Source of the DNA: Rugosibacter aromaticivorans
GTDB lineage: Bacteria; Pseudomonadota; Gammaproteobacteria; Burkholderiales; Rhodocyclaceae
Direction: 5' to 3'
Length of the DNA stretch: 64,000 nt
NCBI RefSeq assembly: GCF_000934545.1
Contig: NZ_CP010554.1
Coordinates: 1,612,001 to 1,676,000, forward strand
The notes beneath the pieces were generated by a model. That model had not been told where the DNA came from. It did no database searches and was given only the letters and a program-made list of their open reading frames with translations. A program made the position numbers and the translations under genes. The stretch's first letter is position 1, and each line of letters opens with the position of its first letter. This document shows, in pieces, positions 16,478 through 27,322 of this stretch.

Positions 16478-17908
16478 TTAATCAGCGGTATAGGCTGTCT
16501 TGGTGCGGGTAAAAAATTCTATGGCCTGCGCACCTTGTTCTCTCGGGCCATAGCTTGATGCTTTCGTGCCGCCAAAGGGCACATGGTAATCCACACCAGC
16601 AGTGGGAAGATTCACCATGACCATGCCGGCCTGGGCGTTGCGCTTGAAGTGCATGGCAGTTTTCAAGGTGGTGGTACATATCCCCGCGGACAAGCCAAAA
16701 TCGCTGTCATTCGCGATTTCCAGTGCGTGTTCGTAATTATCCGCCGGAATGATGCAGGCAACGGGCCCGAAAATTTCTTCCCGTGCAATACGCATGGTAT
16801 TGTCTGCGTCAATGAAGAGTGCCGGGTTCAGGTAATAGCCATCCGTTTCTCGTTTCAGCCTGTCGCCACCGAAAACCAGGCGTGCCCCTTCTTTTTGACC
16901 CAGGGCGATATAGCGTAAATCCTTGTCCAGTTGCTGTTGATCGACCACCGGGCCTATGTCGCTACCGGAGGCCCGTGCATCGCCTATGCTAAGTTCGCGC
17001 AGGCGATTTATCAGCGCTTCGACAAATGCCTTATAGATATTTTTAGTCACGATCAAGCGGGATGATGCCGTGCAACGCTGACCTGCCGAGAAGTAGGCTC
17101 CATTTACCGCGCAATTGACGGCGGTTTCCAGATGCGCATCATCCAACACGACCAACGGGTTTTTACCGCCCATTTCCAGTTGCACTTTAGTCAGACGTTG
17201 CATCGCGGCTTGCGCAATCCTTTTTCCTGTCGCGACAGAGCCGGTAAAGCTGATGGCATTGATTTGATCTGATTCAATCAAGGCTTGCCCGACGTCTGCC
17301 CCCGCGCCCATCACTAAATTAAACACCCCGGCAGGCAGGCCGGCTCTGCTGATGATTTCTGTCAACGCCCAGGCACACCCAGGCGCCAGCTCGGAAGGTT
17401 TAAACACCACACAATTGCCATAGGCCAGCGCCGGAGCAATTTTCCATGCAGGAATGGCGATAGGAAAATTCCACGGTGATATCAACCCGATCACGCCCAT
17501 CGGTTCACGCAACACCTCTACTTCGCATCCTGGCCGCACCGAAGCGATAAGCTGCCCCCCCATGCGCAGTGCTTCTCCGGCAAAAAACTTGAATATCTGT
17601 CCAGCCCGCAGCACTTCCGCGCTGGCTTCTGCAAGCACTTTACCTTCCTCTCGGGCCAAGAGGTCTGCCAATTCGGCGCGTCGTTGAATAAGCTCTGAAC
17701 CAATCTGATCCAACGCATCTGCACGGGTTTGAATACTTACCTTTCCCCATGCCGGAAAGGCATTGTTCGCGGCAGCAACTGCTTGATCTACGGCATCTCT
17801 ATTTGCCCATCCATAGTCATCAATGCGATCGTTGATGTCTGACGGGTTAATGTTCGGGCAAGAGGCTGCGCTCTCGACCCATTGGTGATTGATGTAATGG
17901 GGTTTCAT
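16478..17908 (-). CDS. NAD(P)-dependent aldehyde dehydrogenase
   Basis: A 476-residue ALDH-superfamily enzyme. Landmarks are SPWNFPIAIPAWKIAPAL (cofactor region, near residue 148), FTGSVATGKRIA, LEMGGKNPLVV (catalytic Glu, near 250) and AGQRCTASSRL with the catalytic Cys. The end has the PFGGTKASSYGPREQG block. It is closest in style to alpha-ketoglutarate-semialdehyde or succinate-semialdehyde dehydrogenases. The NTF2-like gene upstream ends one base before it, indicating an operon. Confidence 0.9.
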   Translation of the reverse strand: MKPHYINHQWVESAASCPNINPSDINDRIDDYGWANRDAVDQAVAAANNAFPAWGKVSIQTRADALDQIGSELIQRRAELADLLAREEGKVLAEASAEVLRAGQIFKFFAGEALRMGGQLIASVRPGCEVEVLREPMGVIGLISPWNFPIAIPAWKIAPALAYGNCVVFKPSELAPGCAWALTEIISRAGLPAGVFNLVMGAGADVGQALIESDQINAISFTGSVATGKRIAQAAMQRLTKVQLEMGGKNPLVVLDDAHLETAVNCAVNGAYFSAGQRCTASSRLIVTKNIYKAFVEALINRLRELSIGDARASGSDIGPVVDQQQLDKDLRYIALGQKEGARLVFGGDRLKRETDGYYLNPALFIDADNTMRIAREEIFGPVACIIPADNYEHALEIANDSDFGLSAGICTTTLKTAMHFKRNAQAGMVMVNLPTAGVDYHVPFGGTKASSYGPREQGAQAIEFFTRTKTAYTAD

Positions 17909-17909
17909 A

Positions 17910-18371
17910 TTATTTTGCAGAGTTATTTTCAGGTTTCAACAACGGGTAGCCACGGCCTGCATAATCGAAGCCGCCAATACGATGCTCTGTAACACCTGCG
18001 TGCGTCGGAGCGGCGTAATACGCCCGAATTTCAATAATCAAGCCATCTTCGGTAAAACGATACCATTCATCACCACGCAATAACTGCCCGATCTTTTTTT
18101 TGAAGTGACTCCACTCAATCACTGCCTGGCGGCTTTCCATGTCACCCGCAAAATTATCCACGGTCCAGTAGGAGCCGATGTCATTAACGCAGTTAACCCA
18201 GCATTCAGCAATGGCCTGGGCGCCCCTTAAAACACCGAAAGGGCTCCCCTCGGGAAAATAATGCGTACCTTCAGGAATAAAAAATGACATGATTTTTTCT
18301 TTATCTGCTTGATTGCAGGCAGCAAAATAATTGCGGATCCTGGTTTCCATCTGCGCTCTGGAAATAGCCAT
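17910..18371 (-). CDS. SnoaL/NTF2-like small protein
   Basis: A 153-residue protein with the NTF2-like cone pattern: a helical start (RIRNYFAACNQADKEKIMSFF), a PEGTHYF strand, VIEWSHF and RYTEDGL-like RFTEDGLIIEIRAYY near the end. These folds serve as isomerases, hydratases or binding proteins in catabolic pathways. It probably forms an operon with the ALDH gene just downstream. The substrate is unknown. Confidence 0.75.
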   Translation of the reverse strand: MAISRAQMETRIRNYFAACNQADKEKIMSFFIPEGTHYFPEGSPFGVLRGAQAIAECWVNCVNDIGSYWTVDNFAGDMESRQAVIEWSHFKKKIGQLLRGDEWYRFTEDGLIIEIRAYYAAPTHAGVTEHRIGGFDYAGRGYPLLKPENNSAK

Positions 18372-18432
18372 GAGTTCATTACTCCTTTAAGGTAAGTGGG
18401 CATCCTATCGATATGGCGTTTAAGTGGTGAGG

Positions 18433-18903
18433 TTATTTTTCGCTACGTGTTTTTTCCCATCGATCTGCAGCGAAATCATCCGCATCACGCGCCTCTACCC
18501 ATTGTCCATGGTGAGCCGTTTCTTCCTTTTTCCAGAAGGGAGCACGGGTTTTCAAAAAATCCATGATGAATTCGCAGGCGGCAAAAGCTGACCCGCGATG
18601 CGATGCAGCAACCACCACCAGCACAATCTGCTCACCCGGCACCAGTCGTCCAATACGATGTATCACTCGAACAGCTTGCAGCTCCCAGCGCGATTTTGCC
18701 TGCACCACGATCTCGGCAAGGGCCTTTTCTGTCATGCCGGGATAATGTTCCAGCTGCATCGCGTCGATCCTTTCCTCACTCAGCGTGTCTGCCCGCACCA
18801 AGCCGATAAAGCTGGCTAACGCGCCAATATCCTCGCGTCCGGTACAGATTGCGGCAATTTCCTGACCACAATCAAAATCAGCCTCCTGTATGGTCACCGA
18901 CAT
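18433..18903 (-). CDS. moaE: Molybdopterin synthase catalytic subunit
   Basis: A 156-residue MoaE. It uses the MoaD thiocarboxylate to add the dithiolene to cyclic pyranopterin monophosphate. Seen: ALASFIGLVR near the start, LEHYPGMTEKAL, VRVIHRIGRLVPGEQIVLV, and the SHRGSAFAACEFIMDFLKTRAPFWKKEE block with the active-site lysines. It starts at ATG 18903, six bases after moaD, in a moeA-moaD-moaE order on the minus strand. Confidence 0.95.
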   Translation of the reverse strand: MSVTIQEADFDCGQEIAAICTGREDIGALASFIGLVRADTLSEERIDAMQLEHYPGMTEKALAEIVVQAKSRWELQAVRVIHRIGRLVPGEQIVLVVVAASHRGSAFAACEFIMDFLKTRAPFWKKEETAHHGQWVEARDADDFAADRWEKTRSEK

Positions 18904-18909
18904 GGCCTG

Positions 18910-19164
18910 CTACCCTCCAGTTACCGGTGGAAAAAACGCGACTTCATCCCCGGCTTGAATGTGCGTGTCTTGCCCTGCCATTTGCTGATTCACAGCAGCG
19001 CGAAGGTTTTTTATGGTGACGAGTGCTGTCCATGGCGCACCGCGAGCAGCCAGAAATTCACGTAATGTAGCAACCGTATCCACCCCGGTGGGTAACACGA
19101 GCGTTTCTGTCGTGACGCCTAGCGCCTCGCGCAGCCCGGCAAAATAAAGCAGATGGATGTGCAT
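18910..19164 (-). CDS. moaD: Molybdopterin synthase sulfur-carrier subunit
   Basis: An 84-residue ubiquitin-fold protein ending in VAFFPPVTGG, the double glycine that is adenylated and thiocarboxylated. It begins MHIHLLYFAGLREALG, typical of MoaD. It lies between moeA (5-base gap) and moaE. Confidence 0.95.
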   Translation of the reverse strand: MHIHLLYFAGLREALGVTTETLVLPTGVDTVATLREFLAARGAPWTALVTIKNLRAAVNQQMAGQDTHIQAGDEVAFFPPVTGG

Positions 19165-19169
19165 GGTGT

Positions 19170-20408
19170 TTATCCCAACGCGTTGAAATCGATAAAGCGC
19201 ACGATATCACCCGGTTGAATCGAGTGCCCTGGCAGATTATCAATCAATCCATCAGCCCATGCGCAAGAGGTGAGCACCGCTGAACCTTGATGCGGATATA
19301 AGCTGAGCCCACCTTCGTCGTTGATGCGCGCACGTAAAAATTCACGTCGTGCATCCCCCTCCCAAGCAAAATCGGCACGCAAATGCAGCACGCGAGGTGT
19401 CACACAGCTTGTGCCCTGCATGGCCAAAATGAAGGGGCGCACCAGCATGAGAAAGGTCACAAAACTTGCGACCGGATTGCCGGGCAGACCGATAAACGGT
19501 GTAATGGGGCTCGCAGAAGATTCAGTTGCCGTCTCACCAGCACCGATTTTTCGTATCGAACCAAAAGCAAATGGCTTGCCGGGCTTGATCGCAATCTTCC
19601 ATAAATCCAGCGCGCCTTCCGCACTCACTGCGGCTTTCACATGATCTTCTTCGCCCACCGAAACACCGCCGCTGGTCAAGATAAGATCATGCGCTTGCGC
19701 GGCCTCGCGCAATGCCGCTTGCGTTGCTTCACGTTGATCCGGCACGATGCCCCTATCGGTCACCAGGCAGCCCAGGCCTTCCAGCAGCGCATGCAGCATG
19801 GTGCGGTTCGAGTTGTAAATGCCACCGGGCTTGAGCGGCTCGCCAGGCATGGTGAGCTCATCACCCGTTGAAAACAAAGCCACATGCAACTGGCGGAATA
19901 CACACAATTCCGCTGCGCCTATGGATGCCGCCAAACCCAGATGCGCTGCGATCAGCCGCGTGTTAGCAGCAATGACTTCTACGCCTGCGGCAATATCCTC
20001 TCCACATCGGCGGATGGCTTGGCCTGGTCTCGGTACCGTATTCACGATCACGGTGTCACCCTTTTGTGTGCAGAGTTCCTGCATCACCACCGCATCCGCC
20101 CCCACCGGGATCGGCGCGCCGGTAAAAATGCGTGCGGCCGTTTGCGACACCAACGCAGGACCCATGTGGCCCGCTGCGATGCGCTGCATTACCGGCAGGC
20201 GTGTACCGGCCTTAGGGACATCGGCACACCGCACCGCATAACCATCCATCGCACTGTTATCCAGCGGCGGCACATTGAGCGACGATACGAGGCTTTTTGC
20301 CAATACACGCCCGCGTGCCATGTGAGTGGGCACGAAGTCGGTATCGGTCACTGCCTGTGCATGCGTCAGCAGGCGGCCTAATGCATCATCAAAACTCAAA
20401 ATCGTCAT
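19170..20408 (-). CDS. moeA: Molybdopterin molybdenumtransferase
   Basis: A 412-residue MoeA that inserts molybdate into adenylated molybdopterin. Motifs include VPPLDNSAMDGYAV (near residue 46), GAPIPVGADAVVMQE, STGDEL, YNSNRTML, TSGGVSVGEEDHVK and the IGLPGNPVASFVTF block. Between KPGKPFAFG and PFIGLPGNP there is an insert of about 18 residues (IRKIGAGETATESSAS) not found in E. coli MoeA; its first half is an antisense copy of the dispersed repeat. The frame is intact. The start overlaps the mobB stop by four bases. Confidence 0.95.
   Translation of the reverse strand: MTILSFDDALGRLLTHAQAVTDTDFVPTHMARGRVLAKSLVSSLNVPPLDNSAMDGYAVRCADVPKAGTRLPVMQRIAAGHMGPALVSQTAARIFTGAPIPVGADAVVMQELCTQKGDTVIVNTVPRPGQAIRRCGEDIAAGVEVIAANTRLIAAHLGLAASIGAAELCVFRQLHVALFSTGDELTMPGEPLKPGGIYNSNRTMLHALLEGLGCLVTDRGIVPDQREATQAALREAAQAHDLILTSGGVSVGEEDHVKAAVSAEGALDLWKIAIKPGKPFAFGSIRKIGAGETATESSASPITPFIGLPGNPVASFVTFLMLVRPFILAMQGTSCVTPRVLHLRADFAWEGDARREFLRARINDEGGLSLYPHQGSAVLTSCAWADGLIDNLPGHSIQPGDIVRFIDFNALG
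19527..19552 (+). repeat. Dispersed repeat copy 8, antisense inside moeA
   Basis: GCCGTCTCACCAGC followed by ACCGATTTTT on the plus strand; the moeA frame on the minus strand reads it as KIGAGETA. It sits in a loop region before the GLPGNP motif. Confidence 0.82.
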
Positions 20409-20914
20409 ACGAATCCTTGATGCTGAAGAATGAATTCGGCAATCGCTGCCGGGTTATTTAATGGCAACACCGGGCGCCGGGTTAACTTGACAACAACCTC
20501 GGGTTCATCGGTGGCGACAGCCACAATATGTTCGTTTTCATCCGTGGCAATAAGTGGCTTACCTACCGAAGGCCGGTGCACTTCGAGCTTAGGCACAGGC
20601 ATGTGCTTGAAGCCTTCAACTAACACCAGATCGCAATCTGAAAAACGGGCAATCTGTTCTTCAAAAGTGGGCTCCGGCGCGTCACGCAGTTCATGCATCA
20701 GCGCCCAGCGCTGGCCGGAGACAAGTAATACCTCGCCGCATCCCGCCTCACGCAGACGATACGAGTCCTTGCCCGGTCGGTCAATATCAAAATGATGGTG
20801 AGCATGCTTGAGCAGCGAGACGCGTAAGCCTGCCGCGACAAAGCGCGGAATCAGCGCTTCGAGCAAAGTTGTTTTGCCTGCGCCAGAATAACCGGCAAAA
20901 CCAAACACCTTCAT
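20405..20914 (-). CDS. mobB: Molybdopterin-guanine dinucleotide biosynthesis adapter
   Basis: A 169-residue P-loop GTPase. The Walker A GYSGAGKTTLLEAL is near residue 8, LLKHAHHHFDIDRPGKDSYRLREAG is the family hallmark, and LVEGFKH is near residue 102. It helps MobA attach GMP to molybdopterin; no mobA is in the window. It overlaps moeA downstream and the 67-residue gene upstream by four bases each. Confidence 0.94.
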   Translation of the reverse strand: MKVFGFAGYSGAGKTTLLEALIPRFVAAGLRVSLLKHAHHHFDIDRPGKDSYRLREAGCGEVLLVSGQRWALMHELRDAPEPTFEEQIARFSDCDLVLVEGFKHMPVPKLEVHRPSVGKPLIATDENEHIVAVATDEPEVVVKLTRRPVLPLNNPAAIAEFILQHQGFV

Positions 20915-21114
20915 GCGACATCCTGCCTGATATGCTCATCGCCCATAAAGGTAACGGAACTGGAAAACAGATGCGGCCGCTGCCCCATGACCATGTTGTT
21001 AAAACCATGGCCGAAGCGTTCCAGTTCGCTATCCAGCCGCTCACGATCCAGTGATTCATAATGACATCCGGCATTCGGCCGATCTGCCAGGGCAATGCAG
21101 ACATGTTCGTTCAT
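20911..21114 (-). CDS. 67-residue hypothetical protein between dinG and mobB
   Basis: Starts at ATG 21114, overlapping the end of the helicase gene by four bases (ATGA), and ends overlapping the start of mobB by four bases. The double coupling argues that it is translated. It begins MNEHVCIALADRPNAGCHY and contains LDSELERFGHGFNNMVMGQ; no signal peptide or membrane segment. I do not recognise the family. It may be a small partner of the helicase or of Mo-cofactor assembly; position is the only evidence. Confidence 0.6.
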   Translation of the reverse strand: MNEHVCIALADRPNAGCHYESLDRERLDSELERFGHGFNNMVMGQRPHLFSSSVTFMGDEHIRQDVA

Positions 21115-23072
21115 GGGGCTGATTTTACCGGCTGCGCGAAAAATGCCTCGACATCAATAATGTCGCGCGTGCGGCGCATCGGTGGCAACGAGCGCCAGAT
21201 GGCTTTGCCATACGGTTTGCCGGTCAGGCGCGGGTCGCAAATCATCAGTACGCCGCGGTCCGCTTCATCGCGAATCAGCCGACCCGCGCCCTGCTTCATG
21301 CTGATGACTGCCTGCGGTAGTTGATAAGTCATAAAGGCATTTTCACCCGCAACGCGCAAACTCTCAATGCGTGCTGCGAGCACCGGATCATCGGGCGGCG
21401 CAAATGGCAGCTTGTCAATCACCACCAGCGAGAGCGCTTCACCACGCACATCCACGCCTTCCCAAAAGCTTTGGCTGGCGACAAGAATCGCGTTACCGAG
21501 AAAGCGAAAACGTTCCAGCAGCTCTGTTTTTGAACCCTCACCCTGCATGAGCAAGGGCAAATCGAGTGCTTCTTTTTGCAATTTCTCTTGCAATAGTTCG
21601 CGAATTCGCCGCATCGCGCGTAACGAGGTGCACAGCACAAATGTTCTCCCGCCTGCTGCCCGTATGGCTGGCCAAGCGGCTTCGGCAACGGCCTCCTGAT
21701 AAAAGGCGCTATTCGGGTCCGGCATGCCAAGCGGCGCGTACAGCAACCCATTATTGGCGTAATCGAAAGGGCTGCCCCACACCACCGTTTCAGCTTCATG
21801 TAAGCCGAGTGCATCGCAATAATGCGAAAAATTCTGTCCCACCGCCAGTGTGGCAGATGCAAAAATCCATGCACGCGGATGACCTTCCATCTGGCGGCGG
21901 AAAATCGGCGCAATATCCAGTGGTGTTACATTGAGCGATAAGGCGTGTGAATACACTTCGAGCCACTTAACCACTGGCCCCACCAACCCATCCGCCTCGG
22001 CTGCCTCGCCTTTTTGCCAACGCGTCAGTCGATGCACTAGCTGCTGCGTGCGCTCCAGGCAATTGGCCAAGCCCTCCCCACGGTCAGACTGGGCTTCCAG
22101 GTGCTTGCCCAACTCACGTAAAGCGGTTGTCACCGTCTGTAAAGCAGAAGAAAAATCGCGCTCGTTTTCTACCTGGCTTGCCGGCAAGCGCACATTTTCG
22201 CCTTTCACGGACAAACGCAAATCACGTGCGGCTTTATCCAGATACTGTGCAGCTTCTTGTAACGGTAGGTAATCTTTTGCCGAGGTGATGCCTTCGTTAC
22301 GCGCATCGCGCGACAAATCAATCAACTGCGATGTGGAAATACTCTCACCAAAAAACAGTCCGGCAATTTCAGGCAACTGGTGTGCCTCATCGAAAATTAC
22401 CGTATTACACGCAGGCAACAGCTCGCCCATGCCTTCATCTTTCAGCATTACATCGGCAAAAAACAGATGGTGATTGACCACTACTACATCGGCCATTTGT
22501 GCATTTTGGCGGGCTGTCAAAACAAAGCACTGCTTGACGTTTGGACATTCCTGCCCCAAACAATTTTCGCGCGTCGATGTGGCTACCTGCCAAGCCGCTG
22601 AATCTTCAGGAACATCAACACATTCGGCCTTGTCGCCCGTTTTGGTGCGCTCGGCAAAGCGGACGATTTTGCGCAGATGACCGGCTTCTTCACGCGATGC
22701 CAGGCGCCCGGCGCTCAATGCGCGTTCAAGATGATATGGGCAGACATAGTTCGAGCGGCCCTTGAGCAGCGCTATTGATGCGCCCACTTTCAATGCTGCC
22801 CGCACCACCGGTAAGTCGCGATTGAACAATTGATCTTGTAAAGTTTTTGTCCCCGTTGAAATGATGACTTTGCCACCTGACAGCAACGCCGGAACAAGAT
22901 ACGCAAAGGTTTTGCCCGTGCCTGTACCAGCTTCAGCCACCAGCACGGCGTTGCCCGCAATGGCCAAAGCAATGCGCTGCGCCATTTCCAGCTGCTGCGG
23001 GCGCACGCGAAACCCTTCAACCGCTTGTGCAAGCGGCCCTTCGATGGCAAAAATAGGATCAAGAACTGACAT
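21111..23072 (-). CDS. dinG: DinG/YoaA-type ATP-dependent DNA helicase
   Basis: A 653-residue XPD-like superfamily 2 helicase. Walker A AEAGTGTGKTFAYL is near residue 47; the DEAH box FDEAHQLPEIAG is near 230. Four cysteines (VCPYH, then NCLGQECPNVKQCF near residues 105-175) look like the 4Fe-4S cluster region. QSFWEGVDVRG and QGAGRLIRDEADRG near the end are motifs V and VI. It unwinds 5'-tailed DNA and R-loops. The start at ATG 23072 gives MSVLDPIFAIEGPL; the longer frame to 23111 is not favoured. YoaA is the alternative name for this branch. Confidence 0.9.
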   Translation of the reverse strand: MSVLDPIFAIEGPLAQAVEGFRVRPQQLEMAQRIALAIAGNAVLVAEAGTGTGKTFAYLVPALLSGGKVIISTGTKTLQDQLFNRDLPVVRAALKVGASIALLKGRSNYVCPYHLERALSAGRLASREEAGHLRKIVRFAERTKTGDKAECVDVPEDSAAWQVATSTRENCLGQECPNVKQCFVLTARQNAQMADVVVVNHHLFFADVMLKDEGMGELLPACNTVIFDEAHQLPEIAGLFFGESISTSQLIDLSRDARNEGITSAKDYLPLQEAAQYLDKAARDLRLSVKGENVRLPASQVENERDFSSALQTVTTALRELGKHLEAQSDRGEGLANCLERTQQLVHRLTRWQKGEAAEADGLVGPVVKWLEVYSHALSLNVTPLDIAPIFRRQMEGHPRAWIFASATLAVGQNFSHYCDALGLHEAETVVWGSPFDYANNGLLYAPLGMPDPNSAFYQEAVAEAAWPAIRAAGGRTFVLCTSLRAMRRIRELLQEKLQKEALDLPLLMQGEGSKTELLERFRFLGNAILVASQSFWEGVDVRGEALSLVVIDKLPFAPPDDPVLAARIESLRVAGENAFMTYQLPQAVISMKQGAGRLIRDEADRGVLMICDPRLTGKPYGKAIWRSLPPMRRTRDIIDVEAFFAQPVKSAP

Positions 23073-23151
23073 AGCGGGCGCGGCATGGTAGCACGCTGGA
23101 CAATCGAACACTCCCCTCAGAAAACAGATGCACTATCGCCGTCGCCTCAAA

Positions 23152-23188
23152 ATAGCCATTTGCTATCACGTAGAGAGTAAAAATCAAT
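23152..23188 (+). promoter_or_regulatory. Probable OxyR operator upstream of the catalase locus
   Basis: ATAG (23152-23155), seven bases, CTAT (23163-23166), seven bases, AGAG (23174-23177), seven bases, CAAT (23185-23188). This fits the OxyR tetranucleotide pattern ATAG-N7-CTAT-N7-ATAG-N7-CTAT with the first two half-sites perfect and the last two off by one base each. It lies about 170 bases before the broken catalase and 450 before katG, so it probably drives katG by read-through. Confidence 0.65.
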
Positions 23189-23247
23189 TTGATTAATAAA
23201 AAGGCTGCCCCTAACATGATCTTGCAGTTCAATAAAAGGAGCAAAAC

Positions 23248-23328
23248 ATGACATCACATACCAGCAAACCCTCGTCGACATTGGGATGGCTAATTGCTCT
23301 CTATGCCGATGCCGCATTCGCCTATTAA
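23248..23328 (+). CDS. Possible 26-residue ORF in the catalase leader
   Basis: ATG 23248 has a good AAAAGGAG site six bases upstream and encodes MTSHTSKPSSTLGWLIALYA and six more residues. It falls between the OxyR-type site and the catalase fragment. It may be a real small peptide, or the start of a gene lost when the locus broke up. I do not recognise it. Confidence 0.35.
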   Translation: MTSHTSKPSSTLGWLIALYADAAFAY

Positions 23329-23355
23329 CCCTAACCACTCAAAAGGAGAAACAGC

Positions 23356-25822
<2,467 letters not shown>

Positions 25823-25858
25823 TCTCGGAGGAGAGGCCTTAAAGGTCTTATGTCGAGC

Positions 25859-25901
25859 AACCTTGACCTGGCATCGGCTTATCCCGAACCAGGTCGAGGT
25901 T
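25859..25901 (+). terminator. Hairpin after katG
   Basis: Arms AACCTTGACCTGG and CCAGGTCGAGGTT pair with one mismatch around a 17-base loop, about 36 bases after the katG stop. No strong T run follows, so it may stabilise the mRNA end rather than end transcription. Confidence 0.5.
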
Positions 25902-25985
25902 GAGCAAACCATGCAACTTCCATTTCGCTTTACTCATAAGGGCACTTCACTTCTATAAATCCCCCAACCCAGCTACGCTTCTGCC

Positions 25986-26478
25986 ATGTAAACCAGCCTG
26001 TTTGAGCTTGAGAAGCGCTACGCCAGTTTGAGCAAAACGGGCGACACACTGGAACGGCTGAATGCCGTCATTGACGGGGAAATCTTCCGTTCCTTGCTGG
26101 AGCGAATTAATGCCAAAGACCGCAAGACCGCTGCCGGGCGCCGTCCCACCTGCCGCGTGCTCATGTTCAAGCTGCTCATTTTGCTGCGTCTGCACAACCT
26201 GTCTGATGAACGGCTGCAATACAAGGTCAGCGACCGGCTCTCCTTCATGCGCTTCCTCGGGCTTGAGTTGTCGGGCAACGTACCCGATGCGCACACCGCG
26301 TGGGCATTCCGCGAAGCCATCAAGGAACACCGCTTGGTTGAACCCCTGTTCGAGTATCTCAATCAGGCGCTGGCCGACCTCGGTGTCGAACTCAAAAGCG
26401 GACAGATCATCGACGCCACCTTTGTCCCCGTATCGATTCAGCGCAACGGATGCGAGAACAACGTGATCATCAAAGCGG
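25986..26478 (+). mobile_element. IS5-family transposase fragment, inactive
   Basis: The frame reads SLFELEKRYASLSKTGD and continues LERLNAVIDGEIFR ... LMFKLLILLRLHNLSDERLQ, then SGQIIDATFVPVSIQRN. This is the N-terminal half of an IS5-type DDE transposase, including the first catalytic Asp (IIDAT). ATG 25986 is followed at once by TAA, where CAA (Gln) would be expected, so the start is broken. The sequence changes to catalase at about 26479. No terminal inverted repeats or target duplication could be made out. Confidence 0.82.
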
Positions 26479-26638
26479 ATGACCGCGAAAGCCACCAGCG
26501 TGATTTGTTCGAAGCCATCGAGAAAAAAACTTTCCGCGCTGGACGCTGTATGTGCAAATCATGCCGGAAAAAGATGCCGCCAAGGTGCCTTACCATCCCT
26601 TCGACCTCACCAAAATCTGGCCGAAAAAGGATTACCTG
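26479..26638 (+). pseudogene. katA: Monofunctional catalase remnant, middle piece
   Basis: First read as [16 protein letters not shown] in the transposase frame, then after a one-base slip as [20 protein letters not shown] and [16 protein letters not shown]. This is the conserved catalase region before the proximal side. The slip is in an A run (26523-26529) that has seven A where eight would keep the frame. The piece ends at an IS21-like left end. Confidence 0.85.
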
Positions 26639-27072
26639 TCACCAGCGGATGTAAATTGACACAGGTCGGCGATTGAAAGTTGATACACTGAGTTGAGAGA
26701 AGATCGGCGGATTATTTGAGGTTCCGGTCGATGATCACAAATGAGGTGCATATGGAAATCGAGGTATTAAGGAAACATGGTTTCAGCCTGCGTCGCATCG
26801 CGGCAGAGGTTGGCTGTGCGGTAAACACGGTGCGTAGCCACTTGGCAACGGGCACGAAGCCGAAATACGAATGGCAGAAACGGCGGGCTTCCAAGCTGTC
26901 ACCCTATGAAATTTACCTAAGGGAGAGACAAGTGGCCGTCCATCCGATCTGGATACCAGCCAGCGTATTGCACCGGGAGATTGCTGACCAAGGCTACCAG
27001 GTGGCCTGAGCCAACTGCGAAGCTACCTACGCGGTATCAGGCCAACGCTGCCTGCCGATCCGGTAGTGCTGT
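26639..27072 (+). mobile_element. IS21-family remnant with istA fragment
   Basis: A left end with GTAAATTGACACAGGTCGGC (about 26651) resembles IS21-family termini. From ATG 26731 the frame reads MITNEVHMEIEVLRKHGFSL, then VGCAVNTVRSHLATG and [16 protein letters not shown], the helix-turn-helix start of IstA. A missing G near 27001 shifts the frame; the next frame continues [20 protein letters not shown]. The rest of istA and all of istB are absent, so the element cannot move by itself. Confidence 0.85.
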
Positions 27073-27227
27073 TTGAAAATACCGCCCGTTCGGTAGGTGG
27101 CGCTTCACGCGAAATCCAGTTGCGTCATATCGGCAACTGCATGAAGGCCGATCCGGCCTATGGCATGGGCGTGGCCAAGGCGCTAGGCATACCGGAAGCG
27201 GAAATTTCCGCAGCCTTAGGTTGTTGA
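27073..27227 (+). pseudogene. katA: Monofunctional catalase remnant, C-terminal piece
   Basis: The frame reads [20 protein letters not shown], then [18 protein letters not shown] and a stop at 27225-27227. This matches the C-terminal end of clade-3 catalases. It joins the istA fragment in the same frame. Together with the pieces at 23356 and 26479 it shows one catalase gene broken by katG, IS5-like and IS21-like sequence; most of the haem-binding core has been deleted. Confidence 0.85.
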
Positions 27228-27232
27228 AAAAC

Positions 27233-27268
27233 AAAAAATCAGCACAGCCATGGCTGTACTGATTTTTT
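27233..27268. terminator. Strong intrinsic terminator after the catalase remnant
   Basis: AAAAAATCAG-C-ACAGCC, a short loop, then GGCTGT-A-CTGATTTTTT: a near-perfect hairpin with A and T runs on both sides. It was probably the original catalase terminator and works in both directions. Confidence 0.88.
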
Positions 27269-27283
27269 ACACCTCAAATCATA

Positions 27284-27307
27284 AAAAGTCGGCGCTGGTA
27301 GTACGGC
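27284..27307 (-). repeat. Dispersed repeat copy 9, minimal inverted form
   Basis: The plus strand reads AAAAGTCGGCGCTGGTAGTA then CGGC; the reverse complement is the minimal element with GTACTACCAGC in the left block. It lies between the catalase terminator and the Rieske gene. Confidence 0.78.
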
Positions 27308-27322
27308 AAATAGGGCTCAAGC

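Noticed and set aside
25983..27076. A complete composite transposon carrying katG
   Set aside because: The two IS fragments belong to different families, lack their 3' halves and lie on the same side of katG.
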